Assembly: GCF_013249065.1 (NCBI RefSeq)
Contig: NZ_JABRWQ010000001.1
Span: forward strand, 806,001-870,000
From: Winogradskyella litoriviva
GTDB taxonomy: Bacteria > Bacteroidota > Bacteroidia > Flavobacteriales > Flavobacteriaceae
Direction of reading: 5' to 3'
Length of the DNA: 64,000 bases
Below, one piece after another: positions 23,708 through 33,400 of this stretch (positions are counted from its first letter, which is position 1; every line of letters begins with the position of its first letter). A program made the position numbers and the translations under genes. The notes beneath the pieces were generated by a model. The model did no database searches, was not told where the DNA came from, and saw only the letters and a list, made by a program, of their open reading frames with translations.

Positions 23708-25147
23708 ATGTTAAATAAAAAAACAAAAATAGTAGCCACATTAGGTCCAGCAACAAGTACAAAGGCAGTATTAAAATCTATGCTAGATGAAGGTTGTAAT
23801 GTATTTAGAATTAACTTCTCTCATGCAGATTATAAAGACGTTACTGAGCGTATTAATATGATAAGAGAACTTAATGAAGAGTATGGCTATAATGCTTCTA
23901 TATTAGGTGATTTACAAGGTCCTAAATTGCGAGTTGGCGTAATGAAAGGTGAGGTTGTAGTTAATGAAGGCGATGAAATTATTTTTGCAACTGGAGAACG
24001 TTTTGAAGGCACTAAAGAACGTGTTTACATGACTTACGATAATTTTCCACAAGATGCAAAAGCAGGAGAACGTATTTTATTAGATGATGGAAAGTTAATT
24101 TTTGAAGTGGTCTCCACAGATAAAAAGAGTGAGGTTAAAGCCAGAGTTATTCAAGGAGGTCCTTTAAAATCTAAAAAAGGTGTAAATCTTCCTAATACAA
24201 ATATTTCTCAACCTGCATTAACTGAAAAAGATATTGAAGATGCTATTTTTGCTATAGGACAAAAAGTGGATTGGATAGCACTTTCGTTTGTTAGGCATGC
24301 AGAAGATTTAATGCAGCTTGAAAACTTAATAAGCGAGCATAGTGAGCATAAAATTCCTATCATTGCTAAGATTGAAAAACCAGAAGCAGTTGAAAATATT
24401 GATAAAATTGTAGCCTATTGTGATGGTTTAATGGTAGCTCGTGGTGATTTGGGTGTGGAAATTCCGGCTGAAGAAGTACCTTTAATTCAAAAGCAATTAG
24501 TACTTAGAGCAAAGCGTGCTAGAATTCCTGTGATTATTGCAACTCAAATGATGGAGACAATGATTACTAGTTTAACTCCAACTAGAGCAGAGGTAAATGA
24601 TGTTGCCAATTCAGTAATGGATGGAGCAGATGCGGTAATGTTATCTGGTGAAACGTCTGTAGGTCAATATCCTGTTCAGGTAATTCGCCAAATGTCAAAT
24701 ATTATACGTAGTGTAGAAGATTCACCACTTATTGAAGTGCCACAATCACCACCGCATATTCGTACTAAACGCTATGTAACAAAAGCAATTTGTTATCACG
24801 CAGCTAATATGGCAAACGAAATTAATGCTAAGGCTATATCTACATTAACAAATAGTGGTTATACAGCATTCCAGATTTCGGCATGGAGACCATCGGCACA
24901 CATTTTAGTATTTACATCTAACAAGCGTATTTTAACTCAGTTAAGTTTACTTTGGGGAGTTACTGCATTTTATTATGATAAGTTTGTTAGTACTGATGAA
25001 ACCATTGAAGATGTAAACGCTATGGCTTGTAAAAAAGGTTATTTAGAAGTTGGTGATATGTTAATTAGTTTAGCAGCAATGCCAATACAAGAAAAAGGTA
25101 TGGTGAATACTTTACGTGTTTCTGAAATAGAGAGTTGTAGTTTTTAA
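23708..25147 (+). CDS. pyk: Pyruvate kinase
   Basis: A 479-residue glycolytic enzyme that converts phosphoenolpyruvate and ADP to pyruvate and ATP. It begins with TKIVATLGPATS and has FRINFSHADY (residues about 35-44), the lysine signature IIAKIEKPEAVENID, ARGDLGVEIP, and VPVIIATQMMETMI-type active-site loop. Length is typical. It closes the acpP to pyk group and is followed by a strong hairpin terminator. Confidence 0.96.
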   Translation: MLNKKTKIVATLGPATSTKAVLKSMLDEGCNVFRINFSHADYKDVTERINMIRELNEEYGYNASILGDLQGPKLRVGVMKGEVVVNEGDEIIFATGERFEGTKERVYMTYDNFPQDAKAGERILLDDGKLIFEVVSTDKKSEVKARVIQGGPLKSKKGVNLPNTNISQPALTEKDIEDAIFAIGQKVDWIALSFVRHAEDLMQLENLISEHSEHKIPIIAKIEKPEAVENIDKIVAYCDGLMVARGDLGVEIPAEEVPLIQKQLVLRAKRARIPVIIATQMMETMITSLTPTRAEVNDVANSVMDGADAVMLSGETSVGQYPVQVIRQMSNIIRSVEDSPLIEVPQSPPHIRTKRYVTKAICYHAANMANEINAKAISTLTNSGYTAFQISAWRPSAHILVFTSNKRILTQLSLLWGVTAFYYDKFVSTDETIEDVNAMACKKGYLEVGDMLISLAAMPIQEKGMVNTLRVSEIESCSF

Positions 25148-25186
25148 ATAAGCAGTTTCCGTTTATTTAAGAGCATACATATATAG

Positions 25187-25230
25187 TAAAACAGCAATAA
25201 GAAAAAAATATTCTTATTGCTGTTTTCTTT
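25187..25230 (+). terminator. Terminator after pyk
   Basis: Perfect 15-bp arms AAACAGCAATAAGAA and TTCTTATTGCTGTTT with a 7-base loop, followed by TCTTTT. The rest of the 184-base gap shows nothing recognisable. Confidence 0.8.
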
Positions 25231-25331
25231 TATAATATACTTGTTATCGCTTAAAGGTATTGAGCTCTTTTTTGAGTAATTTATAGATTCATTAGAAATT
25301 GTTTAATCATTATAGTAATTGGTATTAACTA

Positions 25332-26435
25332 CTAAAAATCTATTTTTAGCTGTACGCTTACTGCATTTCTGTCTTCTTTTTTAATTTTTTTTAAATCCGT
25401 ATTTAAGTTAGATAATGATATACCAAGAAGCCTAACAGAATTGTTTAACTTTTCTTGAAACAATAAATCTTTAGCGGTATCTAGTATAATTGCTTGTTCA
25501 CTAACAAAATATGGCAATGTTTTACTTCTTGTTTGTAAAGAGAAATCACTGTATTTAATTTTTAATGTAATAGTTTTACCAGAAACCTTATTTTTAAGTA
25601 GTCGCTTAGAGACTTCCTTTGCAATAAGTTCTAGTTTGTCAATCATAAAAATTTCTGAAGTAAGGTTTTTACTGAAAGTGCGCTCAGCTGCCAAGGATTT
25701 CCGAATACGATTTGGCTTAACCTCACTATGGTGAATGCCTCTTACAACATTAAAGAAATAATCTCCAGATTTCCCAAAATTTTCATTTAAGTATTCTAAT
25801 GATTTCGATTTTAAATCCTTTCCTGTAAAAATACCCATACGATACATTTTTTCTGCAGTGACTTTACCAACACCATAAAATTTTCTGATATCTAAATCTT
25901 CTAAAAATTGAATAACATCTTCTGGGTTTACAGTTTTTTGTCCGTTAGGTTTGTTATAATCACTTGCTACTTTGGCAATGAACTTATTAATAGAAATACC
26001 TGCAGAAGCTGTAAGGCCAACTTCATCATAAATGCGTTGTCTTATCTCTTTTGCAAGTAAAGTTGCACTAGGCAAGCCTATTTTGTTTTCGGTAACGTCT
26101 AGATAAGCTTCATCTAGAGATAACGGTTCTACTAAGTCTGTATAGTCGTGAAATATATTTCGTATTTGTTTTGATATTTGGGTATAGCGTTCAAAATCGG
26201 TTTTAACAAAAATCAATTCTGGACAAAGTTTAATGGCTAACCGACCAGACATCGCACTTTTTACTCCAAATTTTCGAGCTTCATAGCTTGCTGCACTAAT
26301 GACACCTCTTATTCCGCCTCCTCCTACGGCAATGGCCTTACCTTTTAATTCAGGGTTATCCAATTGGGCCACAGAAGCATAAAACGCGTCCATATCTACA
26401 TGAATAATCTTTCTTATTGGTAAGGTCTGTAACAC
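25332..26435 (-). CDS. dinB: DNA polymerase IV (Y family)
   Basis: A 367-residue translesion polymerase. Catalytic acids are in HVDMDAFYASV (Asp14 and Asp16 region) and SLDEAYLDVT (about 110-119); helix-hairpin-helix and little-finger regions follow (FYGVGKVTAEKM and the KTITLKIKYSDF region). A consensus beta-clamp box is not obvious at the C-terminus. The GTG start lies four bases after a perfect -7 element, so the mRNA should be nearly leaderless. It is divergent from a YjdF-like gene, with overlapping control regions. Confidence 0.92.
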   Translation of the reverse strand: MLQTLPIRKIIHVDMDAFYASVAQLDNPELKGKAIAVGGGGIRGVISAASYEARKFGVKSAMSGRLAIKLCPELIFVKTDFERYTQISKQIRNIFHDYTDLVEPLSLDEAYLDVTENKIGLPSATLLAKEIRQRIYDEVGLTASAGISINKFIAKVASDYNKPNGQKTVNPEDVIQFLEDLDIRKFYGVGKVTAEKMYRMGIFTGKDLKSKSLEYLNENFGKSGDYFFNVVRGIHHSEVKPNRIRKSLAAERTFSKNLTSEIFMIDKLELIAKEVSKRLLKNKVSGKTITLKIKYSDFSLQTRSKTLPYFVSEQAIILDTAKDLLFQEKLNNSVRLLGISLSNLNTDLKKIKKEDRNAVSVQLKIDF

Positions 26436-26439
26436 ACAA

Positions 26440-26447
26440 CAAATTTA
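26440..26447 (-). promoter_or_regulatory. -7 promoter element of dinB
   Basis: Minus-strand TAAATTTG, perfect -7 match, ending four bases before the GTG start codon. With the usual start about three bases downstream the leader would be one to three nt. Confidence 0.55.
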
Positions 26448-26450
26448 TAA

Positions 26451-26458
26451 TATCTTTG
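26451..26458 (+). promoter_or_regulatory. -7 promoter element of the YjdF-like gene
   Basis: TATCTTTG, perfect -7 match, 21 bases before the ATG chosen for the membrane protein. It is only three bases from the dinB -7 element on the other strand. Confidence 0.55.
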
Positions 26459-26479
26459 ATTAGATTTATTGGTAAGACT

Positions 26480-27082
26480 ATGAAACTTATATATACATTG
26501 CTTTTTTTAGTTCTTTTGTTATTCATTTGGTCTTCAATTTCACCTTTTGAGTACTTTACTTGGTTTTTAGAGGTGCTACCTGCAGTATTAGGAATTTTGG
26601 TTTTGGTGTTAACCTTTACTCGCTTTAGATTCACTAACATTGTTTATATTTTAATTTCTATACATTGTGCCATCTTAATAATTGGAGGACATTATACGTA
26701 TGCTGAAGTTCCATTATTTGATTGGATTCAAGAAACTTTTAATCACACAAGAAACAACTATGATAAAGTAGGACATTTTGCTCAAGGTTTTGTACCTGCT
26801 ATGATTACAAGAGAATTGTTAATAAGATATGATGTGTTGAACAATACTAATTGGCTTAATTTTATTGTTGTTTGTATTGCAATGGCAATAAGTGTCACTT
26901 ATGAGTTTATAGAATGGGCAGTTTCATTGGGAACAGGAGAAGGAGGCGATTCATTTTTAGGAACACAAGGTTATATTTGGGATACGCAATCTGATATGTT
27001 ATTTGCAACAATTGGCGCTATTTGTGCGCTTATCGCTTTGAGTAATGTTCATGATCGGCAAATAAAAGATATAACCTTTTAA
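26480..27082 (+). CDS. YjdF-like membrane protein (DUF2238)
   Basis: A 200-residue polytopic membrane protein with about six hydrophobic segments. The conserved block HYTYAEVPLFDWI, then RNNYDKVGHFAQGFVPA, then YEFIEWAV and TQGYIWDTQSDMLFA is the DUF2238 (E. coli YjdF) pattern. Function is unknown. An in-frame ATG 21 codons earlier lies upstream of the promoter and inside the dinB start, so the later ATG is preferred. The next gene follows after 19 bases. Confidence 0.8.
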   Translation: MKLIYTLLFLVLLLFIWSSISPFEYFTWFLEVLPAVLGILVLVLTFTRFRFTNIVYILISIHCAILIIGGHYTYAEVPLFDWIQETFNHTRNNYDKVGHFAQGFVPAMITRELLIRYDVLNNTNWLNFIVVCIAMAISVTYEFIEWAVSLGTGEGGDSFLGTQGYIWDTQSDMLFATIGAICALIALSNVHDRQIKDITF

Positions 27083-27101
27083 TGTATTAGATATTAAAAT
27101 T

Positions 27102-27575
27102 ATGATTGAAATAGAGCGTAAATTTTTGGTAAAATCACACGCGTTTAAAACAGTAGCGTTTCATAAATATAAAATAAAACAAGGTTTTCTAAACAGCCAT
27201 GAAGAACGTACTGTAAGGGTAAGGTTGAAAAATGATAAAGGTTTTTTAACTGTAAAGGGCAAATCTTCTTCAAATGGATTAACACGTTTTGAATGGGAAA
27301 AGGAGATTTCTATTGTCGAAGCAGAGAGTCTTTTGTTATTATGTGAAGAAGGGATTATTGATAAAATTAGATATGAAGTTAAATGTGGAAATCATATTTA
27401 TGAGGTAGATGAGTTTTTCGGAGAAAATAAAGGATTAGTTATAGCTGAAATTGAATTAAACTCTGAAAATGATACGTTTGATTTACCCATTTGGTTAGAT
27501 GAAGAGGTTACAGGTGATATTAAATATTACAACTCACAATTAAGTAAACATCCATTTAGTTCTTGGGAAAAATAA
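27102..27575 (+). CDS. CYTH domain protein (triphosphate tunnel metalloenzyme)
   Basis: A 157-residue protein opening with the signature EIERKFLV (residues 3-10). Alternating charged strands follow, including RVRLKNDKGFLTVKGK, FEWEKEI, KIRYEV, YEVDEFFGEN and GLVIAEIELN, which line the tunnel in CYTH proteins. Bacterial members hydrolyse inorganic triphosphate or make cAMP; for this short form inorganic triphosphatase is the more likely activity. It is probably co-transcribed with the YjdF-like gene, and its stop codon lies in the terminator stem. Confidence 0.85.
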   Translation: MIEIERKFLVKSHAFKTVAFHKYKIKQGFLNSHEERTVRVRLKNDKGFLTVKGKSSSNGLTRFEWEKEISIVEAESLLLLCEEGIIDKIRYEVKCGNHIYEVDEFFGENKGLVIAEIELNSENDTFDLPIWLDEEVTGDIKYYNSQLSKHPFSSWEK

Positions 27576-27604
27576 AGCCTATTCCACAAAGAATAGGCTT
27601 TATT
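27571..27604. terminator. Bidirectional terminator between CYTH gene and OmpA/PD40 gene
   Basis: Perfect 14-bp arms AATAAAGCCTATTC and GAATAGGCTTTATT with loop CACAAA between two convergent genes. U-runs are short on both strands, so efficiency is uncertain. Confidence 0.7.
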
Positions 27605-27626
27605 AAAATTTATTTGATTTATCGTT

Positions 27627-29546
27627 TTATTCTGAAACAGTAGTTGTTTCATTTGAAATTATTAAGAACTCTGATCGTCTATTTTCTGCATGTTGTTCTT
27701 TAGTACAACCGTTAGAGCAATCAATTTTTGGTTCAGATTCTCCCATACCTTCTCCTGAGATACGTGCTTCATCAATGCCTTTAGAAATTATATATTGTAC
27801 CGTAGTTTTTGCTCTACGATTAGATAAATTAGCATTGTAAGATTCTGGACCTCTATTATCTGTATGCGATGTTGCCTTAATTACCATTTCAGGATATTTC
27901 TGCATTATTTGAACTAACTTATCTAATTCAAATGCACCTTGTGCAGTAATATTAGATTTATCAAATTCAAAGAATATAGGTGCTAAGACAATTTGCTCAG
28001 CTACAATAATCTTTTCGATTGGATCTAGTGAAATTTGAACGTTGTTCTCTTCATCAGTAGTTCCTTTAACAGTAACTTTTTTACTTTCAAAATCTTCCAT
28101 TATGACCTCTAATTCAGTGTCTTTTTCGCACTCAACTATAAATTCTGCAATACCTTCTTCATTAGTTGTTTTAGAACTAACTTTATTGCCTTCATCATCA
28201 TATAATGATACAGCTGCTCCACTTATTGGTTCTCTAGTTTTATCATCTAATACAGTAGCTGTTATAAGAACGTCACATAACGGTTGTAGTTTTTTAAAGG
28301 TATAGATATCATCACTTCCTTTTCCACCTTCTCTGTTAGAAGACACAAATCCTTCACCCGTTTCTTCATCAATGATAAATGCAAAGTCATCTGCATTACT
28401 ATTTATAGGGATTCCAACATTTCTTATTGGTGCAACCTTTCCATCAATTTCTTTGGTGTAAAACACATCTAATCCACCTAATCCTAAATGACCGTTAGAA
28501 GAAAAATAAAGCGTGTTATTACTACTTATATAAGGAAACATTTCTTGTCCTTCGGTGTTTACTTTTTGGCCCATATTAATCGCTTCACCTAAAGTACCGT
28601 CCGCGTTAATTACTGCTTTATAGATGTCGAAATCACCATAACCACCTGGTTTGTTAGATGAAAAATACAATGTTTTACCATCTGGACTAACCGCAGGATT
28701 TTTAACAGAATAGTTTTGGCTGTTAACAGATAAACTTTCTACAGTATCCCAGTCATTTCCAAGCTTAGTTGCTTTAAATAAGTACAATTGACTATAACGT
28801 GTACTACTTAAAGAGTCTTTTTCATAGGCTTTTTCAAAATAGCTTTCTCTAGAGAAATACATGGTGTTGCCATCTGGAGAAAATGATACTAAACCTTCGT
28901 GAAACCTAGTGTTAATTTTATTATTAGCCAATATTGCTTCTTGATAAGAACCATCAGAATTTTTATTAATGGTATAGATATCTAAAAATGGTTGATCATT
29001 CCATCCATACGTTTTACGACTATCATTACGACCTGATGTAATATATAATTTATCTCCATTAAGTGTTCCACCAAAATCAGATTGTGTTGAATTGAAATCT
29101 GCATTTTGAACGTTAAACTTTTTACCTTGTTCTAAAATCTTAGGAAGGTAATTAGGGTTTTTTAAGTAGGCAGTGGCTCTATCATCAGATGGACGCATAG
29201 ACGCAAATTTATCCATTTGCACATTAGATTCTTGATATTTACCATTTGCTTTAAGCATTTGAGAATATCTATAAACCATTTCTGGCTGTTCTGAAGTTTC
29301 TAATGCCTTAGCATAATAACGTTCGGCATCTACGGTATTAAATATGTTATAATAGCTATCGGCTAATTTTCCATAGACGTAAGCATCTGCTTTACCATCA
29401 TCAACAAGTTTGCTATAACTTTCTGCTGCTTTAACAAATTCTAGTCGAGAAAAATGTTTATCTGCTTTTTTCGTGTTGTTATTTTGAGCAGTTAAGCAAA
29501 AGCTACTCATCAACGTAATCAATAATAATGTTTTAAAGTTTTTCAT
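27627..29546 (-). CDS. OmpA family protein with PD40 repeats (type IX secretion associated)
   Basis: A 639-residue periplasmic/outer-membrane protein: signal peptide (1-20), TPR-like helices (about 25-130), PD40/WD40-like beta-propeller repeats (about 150-420; VSFSPDGNTMYFSRES, AVSPDGKTLYFSSNKPGG and others), a carboxypeptidase regulatory-like beta-sandwich (about 425-510), and an OmpA domain (about 525-635; ATSHTDNRGPESYN, NRRAKTTVQYI). Proteins of this build are encoded next to PorP/SprF and a secreted type IX substrate, as here, and probably link the outer-membrane complex to peptidoglycan. Third gene of a tight three-gene unit. Confidence 0.88.
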   Translation of the reverse strand: MKNFKTLLLITLMSSFCLTAQNNNTKKADKHFSRLEFVKAAESYSKLVDDGKADAYVYGKLADSYYNIFNTVDAERYYAKALETSEQPEMVYRYSQMLKANGKYQESNVQMDKFASMRPSDDRATAYLKNPNYLPKILEQGKKFNVQNADFNSTQSDFGGTLNGDKLYITSGRNDSRKTYGWNDQPFLDIYTINKNSDGSYQEAILANNKINTRFHEGLVSFSPDGNTMYFSRESYFEKAYEKDSLSSTRYSQLYLFKATKLGNDWDTVESLSVNSQNYSVKNPAVSPDGKTLYFSSNKPGGYGDFDIYKAVINADGTLGEAINMGQKVNTEGQEMFPYISSNNTLYFSSNGHLGLGGLDVFYTKEIDGKVAPIRNVGIPINSNADDFAFIIDEETGEGFVSSNREGGKGSDDIYTFKKLQPLCDVLITATVLDDKTREPISGAAVSLYDDEGNKVSSKTTNEEGIAEFIVECEKDTELEVIMEDFESKKVTVKGTTDEENNVQISLDPIEKIIVAEQIVLAPIFFEFDKSNITAQGAFELDKLVQIMQKYPEMVIKATSHTDNRGPESYNANLSNRRAKTTVQYIISKGIDEARISGEGMGESEPKIDCSNGCTKEQHAENRRSEFLIISNETTTVSE

Positions 29547-29565
29547 AATTGTTTAGCTTAACTGA

Positions 29566-30471
29566 TTAAAAGTATCTTGGTGAACGAGAAACTCGTTTAG
29601 GGAAATTAAGGTCAAATAATAAGAAGACCTCATGAGATGCAGGTGCATAGGCTTTAATATCAGAAGAGATAAAGTCGTAAGCATACCCAACTCTTAGCGA
29701 TGGTGTTAATGCAAAATTCATTAATGCAGCAAATGAATCATCTAATCTATAAGAAGCTCCGATTTCAAACTTTTTATAGAATCTAGCATTAACATTTACA
29801 TCAAAAGATGTTGGTGCATCAAATGCAGATTTAACCATGAATGATGGTTTAAGCTCTGTGTTCTCTGATAAATCAAAGACATAACCACCTGTAAAGAAAT
29901 AGTGTTGTGTTTCAGACCCTATTTTAAGACCACTATCATCTAAATGTACCGACGATAATAAGTTCGGTACTGATAAAGACACATAATATTTGTCTGTATA
30001 ATAAAAGAATCCTGCTCCAATATTAGGTGTTGTCTCGTTAATATCTTGATTTAAGAAAGGGTCAGTTGGATCAATAACATCAATACCTGCTAAACCAATA
30101 TCGTGAAATGTAGCACCAGCTTTTATTCCAAATGCCAAATTATGTTCACCACCTAATTTTAAAGTATAGGAAAGGTCTACATAAGCGTTGGTTTCTTTAA
30201 CCGGACCAATTTGATCTGCAATAACAGATAGACCGAGACCTAGATTATTACCAACAGGTGCATGACCAAAGAAAGTTCCTGTTTCTGGTCCACCATCAAT
30301 CTTTGACCATTGATTTCTGTATAATAAGCCAAAAGAAAGATTTTCTTTTGAGCCTGCATAAGCAGGATTTATAATATTCATATTATACATGTACTGCGTG
30401 TACTGAGGGTCTTGTTGCCCATGCATTTGAAATGCCAAAAGCAAAACCGCTATAATAGAGAGTTTTTTCAT
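29566..30471 (-). CDS. PorP/SprF family type IX secretion membrane protein
   Basis: A 301-residue outer membrane beta-barrel with a signal peptide (1-18) and the family's N-terminal signature QDPQYTQYMYNMNIINPAYAG (first part at residues 20-33). In Flavobacterium, SprF-like proteins are needed for export or surface attachment of the adhesin encoded beside them, typically those with type B C-terminal signals. It lies 26 bases after such a gene and 19 bases before the OmpA/PD40 gene, so the three are likely one operon. Confidence 0.92.
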   Translation of the reverse strand: MKKLSIIAVLLLAFQMHGQQDPQYTQYMYNMNIINPAYAGSKENLSFGLLYRNQWSKIDGGPETGTFFGHAPVGNNLGLGLSVIADQIGPVKETNAYVDLSYTLKLGGEHNLAFGIKAGATFHDIGLAGIDVIDPTDPFLNQDINETTPNIGAGFFYYTDKYYVSLSVPNLLSSVHLDDSGLKIGSETQHYFFTGGYVFDLSENTELKPSFMVKSAFDAPTSFDVNVNARFYKKFEIGASYRLDDSFAALMNFALTPSLRVGYAYDFISSDIKAYAPASHEVFLLFDLNFPKRVSRSPRYF

Positions 30472-30497
30472 TATAATAAGTTGATTCTGTTAGTTGA

Positions 30498-33400
30498 TTA
30501 TCTGTTAATATATACCCAAGAACTTTTAGACTTCGCTCCACCTTCATATACAACAGTATAGAAATATGTACCTACTGGCAACTCATCACCATCATTGGTT
30601 TGCCCATACCATTCATTGGTATAATTATTTTTGGAGTATACTAATGTTCCGTTTCTATTGAATATCTCAAGTTTAGTAACGTTGAAGCTTGTTAAATCAA
30701 AAGTGTCATTTTGACCAGGAGAAACACCTGGTGAAATTCCTTCTGGGAAAACACAAGATTCAAGTTCTACAACAAATGTGGTTATAGTATTAGCACAACC
30801 TGTATCATTAAATTCTATTGTTGCCGAGTAATCTCCTTCAACTAAAACAGAATTTAATGTTAAACCATTTCCACTTATTGGGTTACCATTTAATGACCAG
30901 CTTACTGTTACGTCGTCTGCTGTAAAGTTAGTTCCGGTAATGCCTATTGTTACAGGTACCGTTGCATTAGGACAAACTGCGTAAACGTAACTTTCATCAA
31001 AAGATGCTAACGGAACAATATTTACTTCTAGGTTAAAAGAAGTTGTACTGTAGCAACCTGTAACTGTATCTTCTGCTCTTACATATATAGTTTCTCCTTG
31101 ACTAGTATAAGGACTTGCAATAGCAGCAGTATCTGCATCTGCATCTGCTTGAGAGTTATGGTATGTAATTTCAATATTAGTATCGGTAGTTACATCAGCA
31201 TTGATTGATGTTAAGTCAAAATTTGTTTCACCATCTACAGCACCATCCTCATCATCACAAACAATGAAATTAGCTGGTTGATTAATAGATGGTCTTGGAT
31301 TAACAGTTAATTCTACCTGTGATAATTGGCGACATCCTAAGAAATCGTTAGTAGCAGCATCTGTATCTTCAATTCTAATAATTAATGTTTCGCCAGTAGA
31401 TGTATATGGTGAACTTACTGCATTAATAGCTTGGTTAGCATCACCTGTATTAGTATAATATGATACTGTAAATCCGTCACCTAAACCTAAATCTGTAGTT
31501 AAAGCGTCTAAATCAAATTCTTCTGAACCATTTGCCTCTGGACCATCACATACTGTGATATTTTGAGGAGCTATTGTACCTGGGTCATCGTAGAAATTTA
31601 TAATTACTTCTTGAGAAAATGCATCTGATCCACATTGGTTATCGAAAGCTTGAACTAGATATTTAGTTGCTCCGCCTATACCAAATCCTGCAGAAGGAAC
31701 TGTTAATGTACTAGAAGTTTCATTTGGTATAACAAAGCCATCTTCATACCATATAAATTCATCAGCAAAAGGTGAATTTGTTGATAATGTAACAGTTTCA
31801 TATCCACAAACGGAAACTTCATCTGCTTCAGTAGGATCATTATCTTCAGGAATACCTACCTCGTTACTTGTAATTTGAGCGTCTATTTCTGCTTCAATAG
31901 TACCATTGTCACTAGCATCAGCATTAGTTTGCTCAATTGTAATATCACCAGCACCACCATTAAAGTTAGTTACTAATAACATGTAGATTTCACCACTAAC
32001 AGCATTGTCTATAGAAAGGTTCTCTATTGAAGAGGCTGAATAACTACAGTCAACAATATTACCTAATGGATAGAAACCAGTATCTGGATTGTTAGAGAAC
32101 GGACAAGAAGGACAATCTTCTAATAGAATATCTGTACATGCTTGTGTAACTGAAGTAAAAGGACCCCATATTACAAAATCGACATCTAGTCCATTACCGT
32201 TAGCATCAGTTTGTTCAATCTGAATTTCAATTGGACCCGATTCACCTACTTGGATGATATTCCAAGTTGGGTTAGGAATAGATCCTAAACAAGCCACAGG
32301 GCCTGTACTTGGAATTCCAATAACATTTGGAGTTGTTAATGCACCACCAACAGAACAGAAGTTTTCTGCATTATCACAAATAATATTTGTTGGTGCAGGT
32401 TTAATACATAAATCAAAAGTTGATGTTTCTGGTTGAGTTCCTCCACTGAATACTCGTACATAATACGTGTTACCAATAACTAATGATGGTGTAATTGCCG
32501 CAGCATCATTAGAACAGTATAATTCAGTTAATGAACCACAAGTGCCTTCGTAAAGCGCATGGTCAATATTAGTAGTACCACCAACAATGTTAATAATTGA
32601 GATAATTTGAATCTCATCTAGAGCTTCAAAAGAAAACCAAACATCATCATCTGGCGATCCTGTACAACTTCCTTCTGTAACACCAGATGGAGTAGCAGCC
32701 AAAATAGTACCAGGAGTTGTAGCGTCACAAGTACTTGTTGCATTAACTACTGCTGCAATAGCATCCACACAATCATCGTTTGCAGGAGGACATGCTAAAA
32801 CTTCATATGTTTCACTACTAATTACACAATTATTGTCTTGCTCATTGGTTACGAATACTTTTACAGAACTTCCAAAAGGGAATGGACCAGCTTGATAAAC
32901 ACCAGTTGCTGTAGCTTGTACAGTTGAAGTATCTAAAGTGTTAGAAATCTCTAACGAAGTGGCATCACCTAAACTAGTAACATTGACGTCTATATAAAAT
33001 TGACTGTTATCACAATCTGGAGTAACGGTATAATCTGCTTCAGCTAGTGTACATAGTAATTCTTGTATGTTTACTGTAAAGTCTAAAGTTACACCCCAAG
33101 AACCATTGTAACAAGGGTCAGGCGTTGATTGGCCAAAATCAGCAGAACCTATACGCATTCTGTGTTCTCCTAAAGGTGCTGTAATTGGCATTACAAATGA
33201 AGCGTCTAATAAATGAGGTGAACTTGCTCCTGAAGATGTTCCTTGATATACAAGTTCAGTATCATCAAAAACTAAATTATCATCAAAATCAATCCAAATG
33301 TTCGTTCCATATGTAAAACCATGACCAAATTCTATTTCAACATTGGTATTAATACCTTGGAAAACGTTTACAGAAGGTGTTGTATGATTTTCATAAGTTA

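Noticed and set aside
26417..26479. Upstream start for the YjdF-like membrane protein
   Set aside because: It lies upstream of the -7 element and inside dinB, so the later ATG is used.
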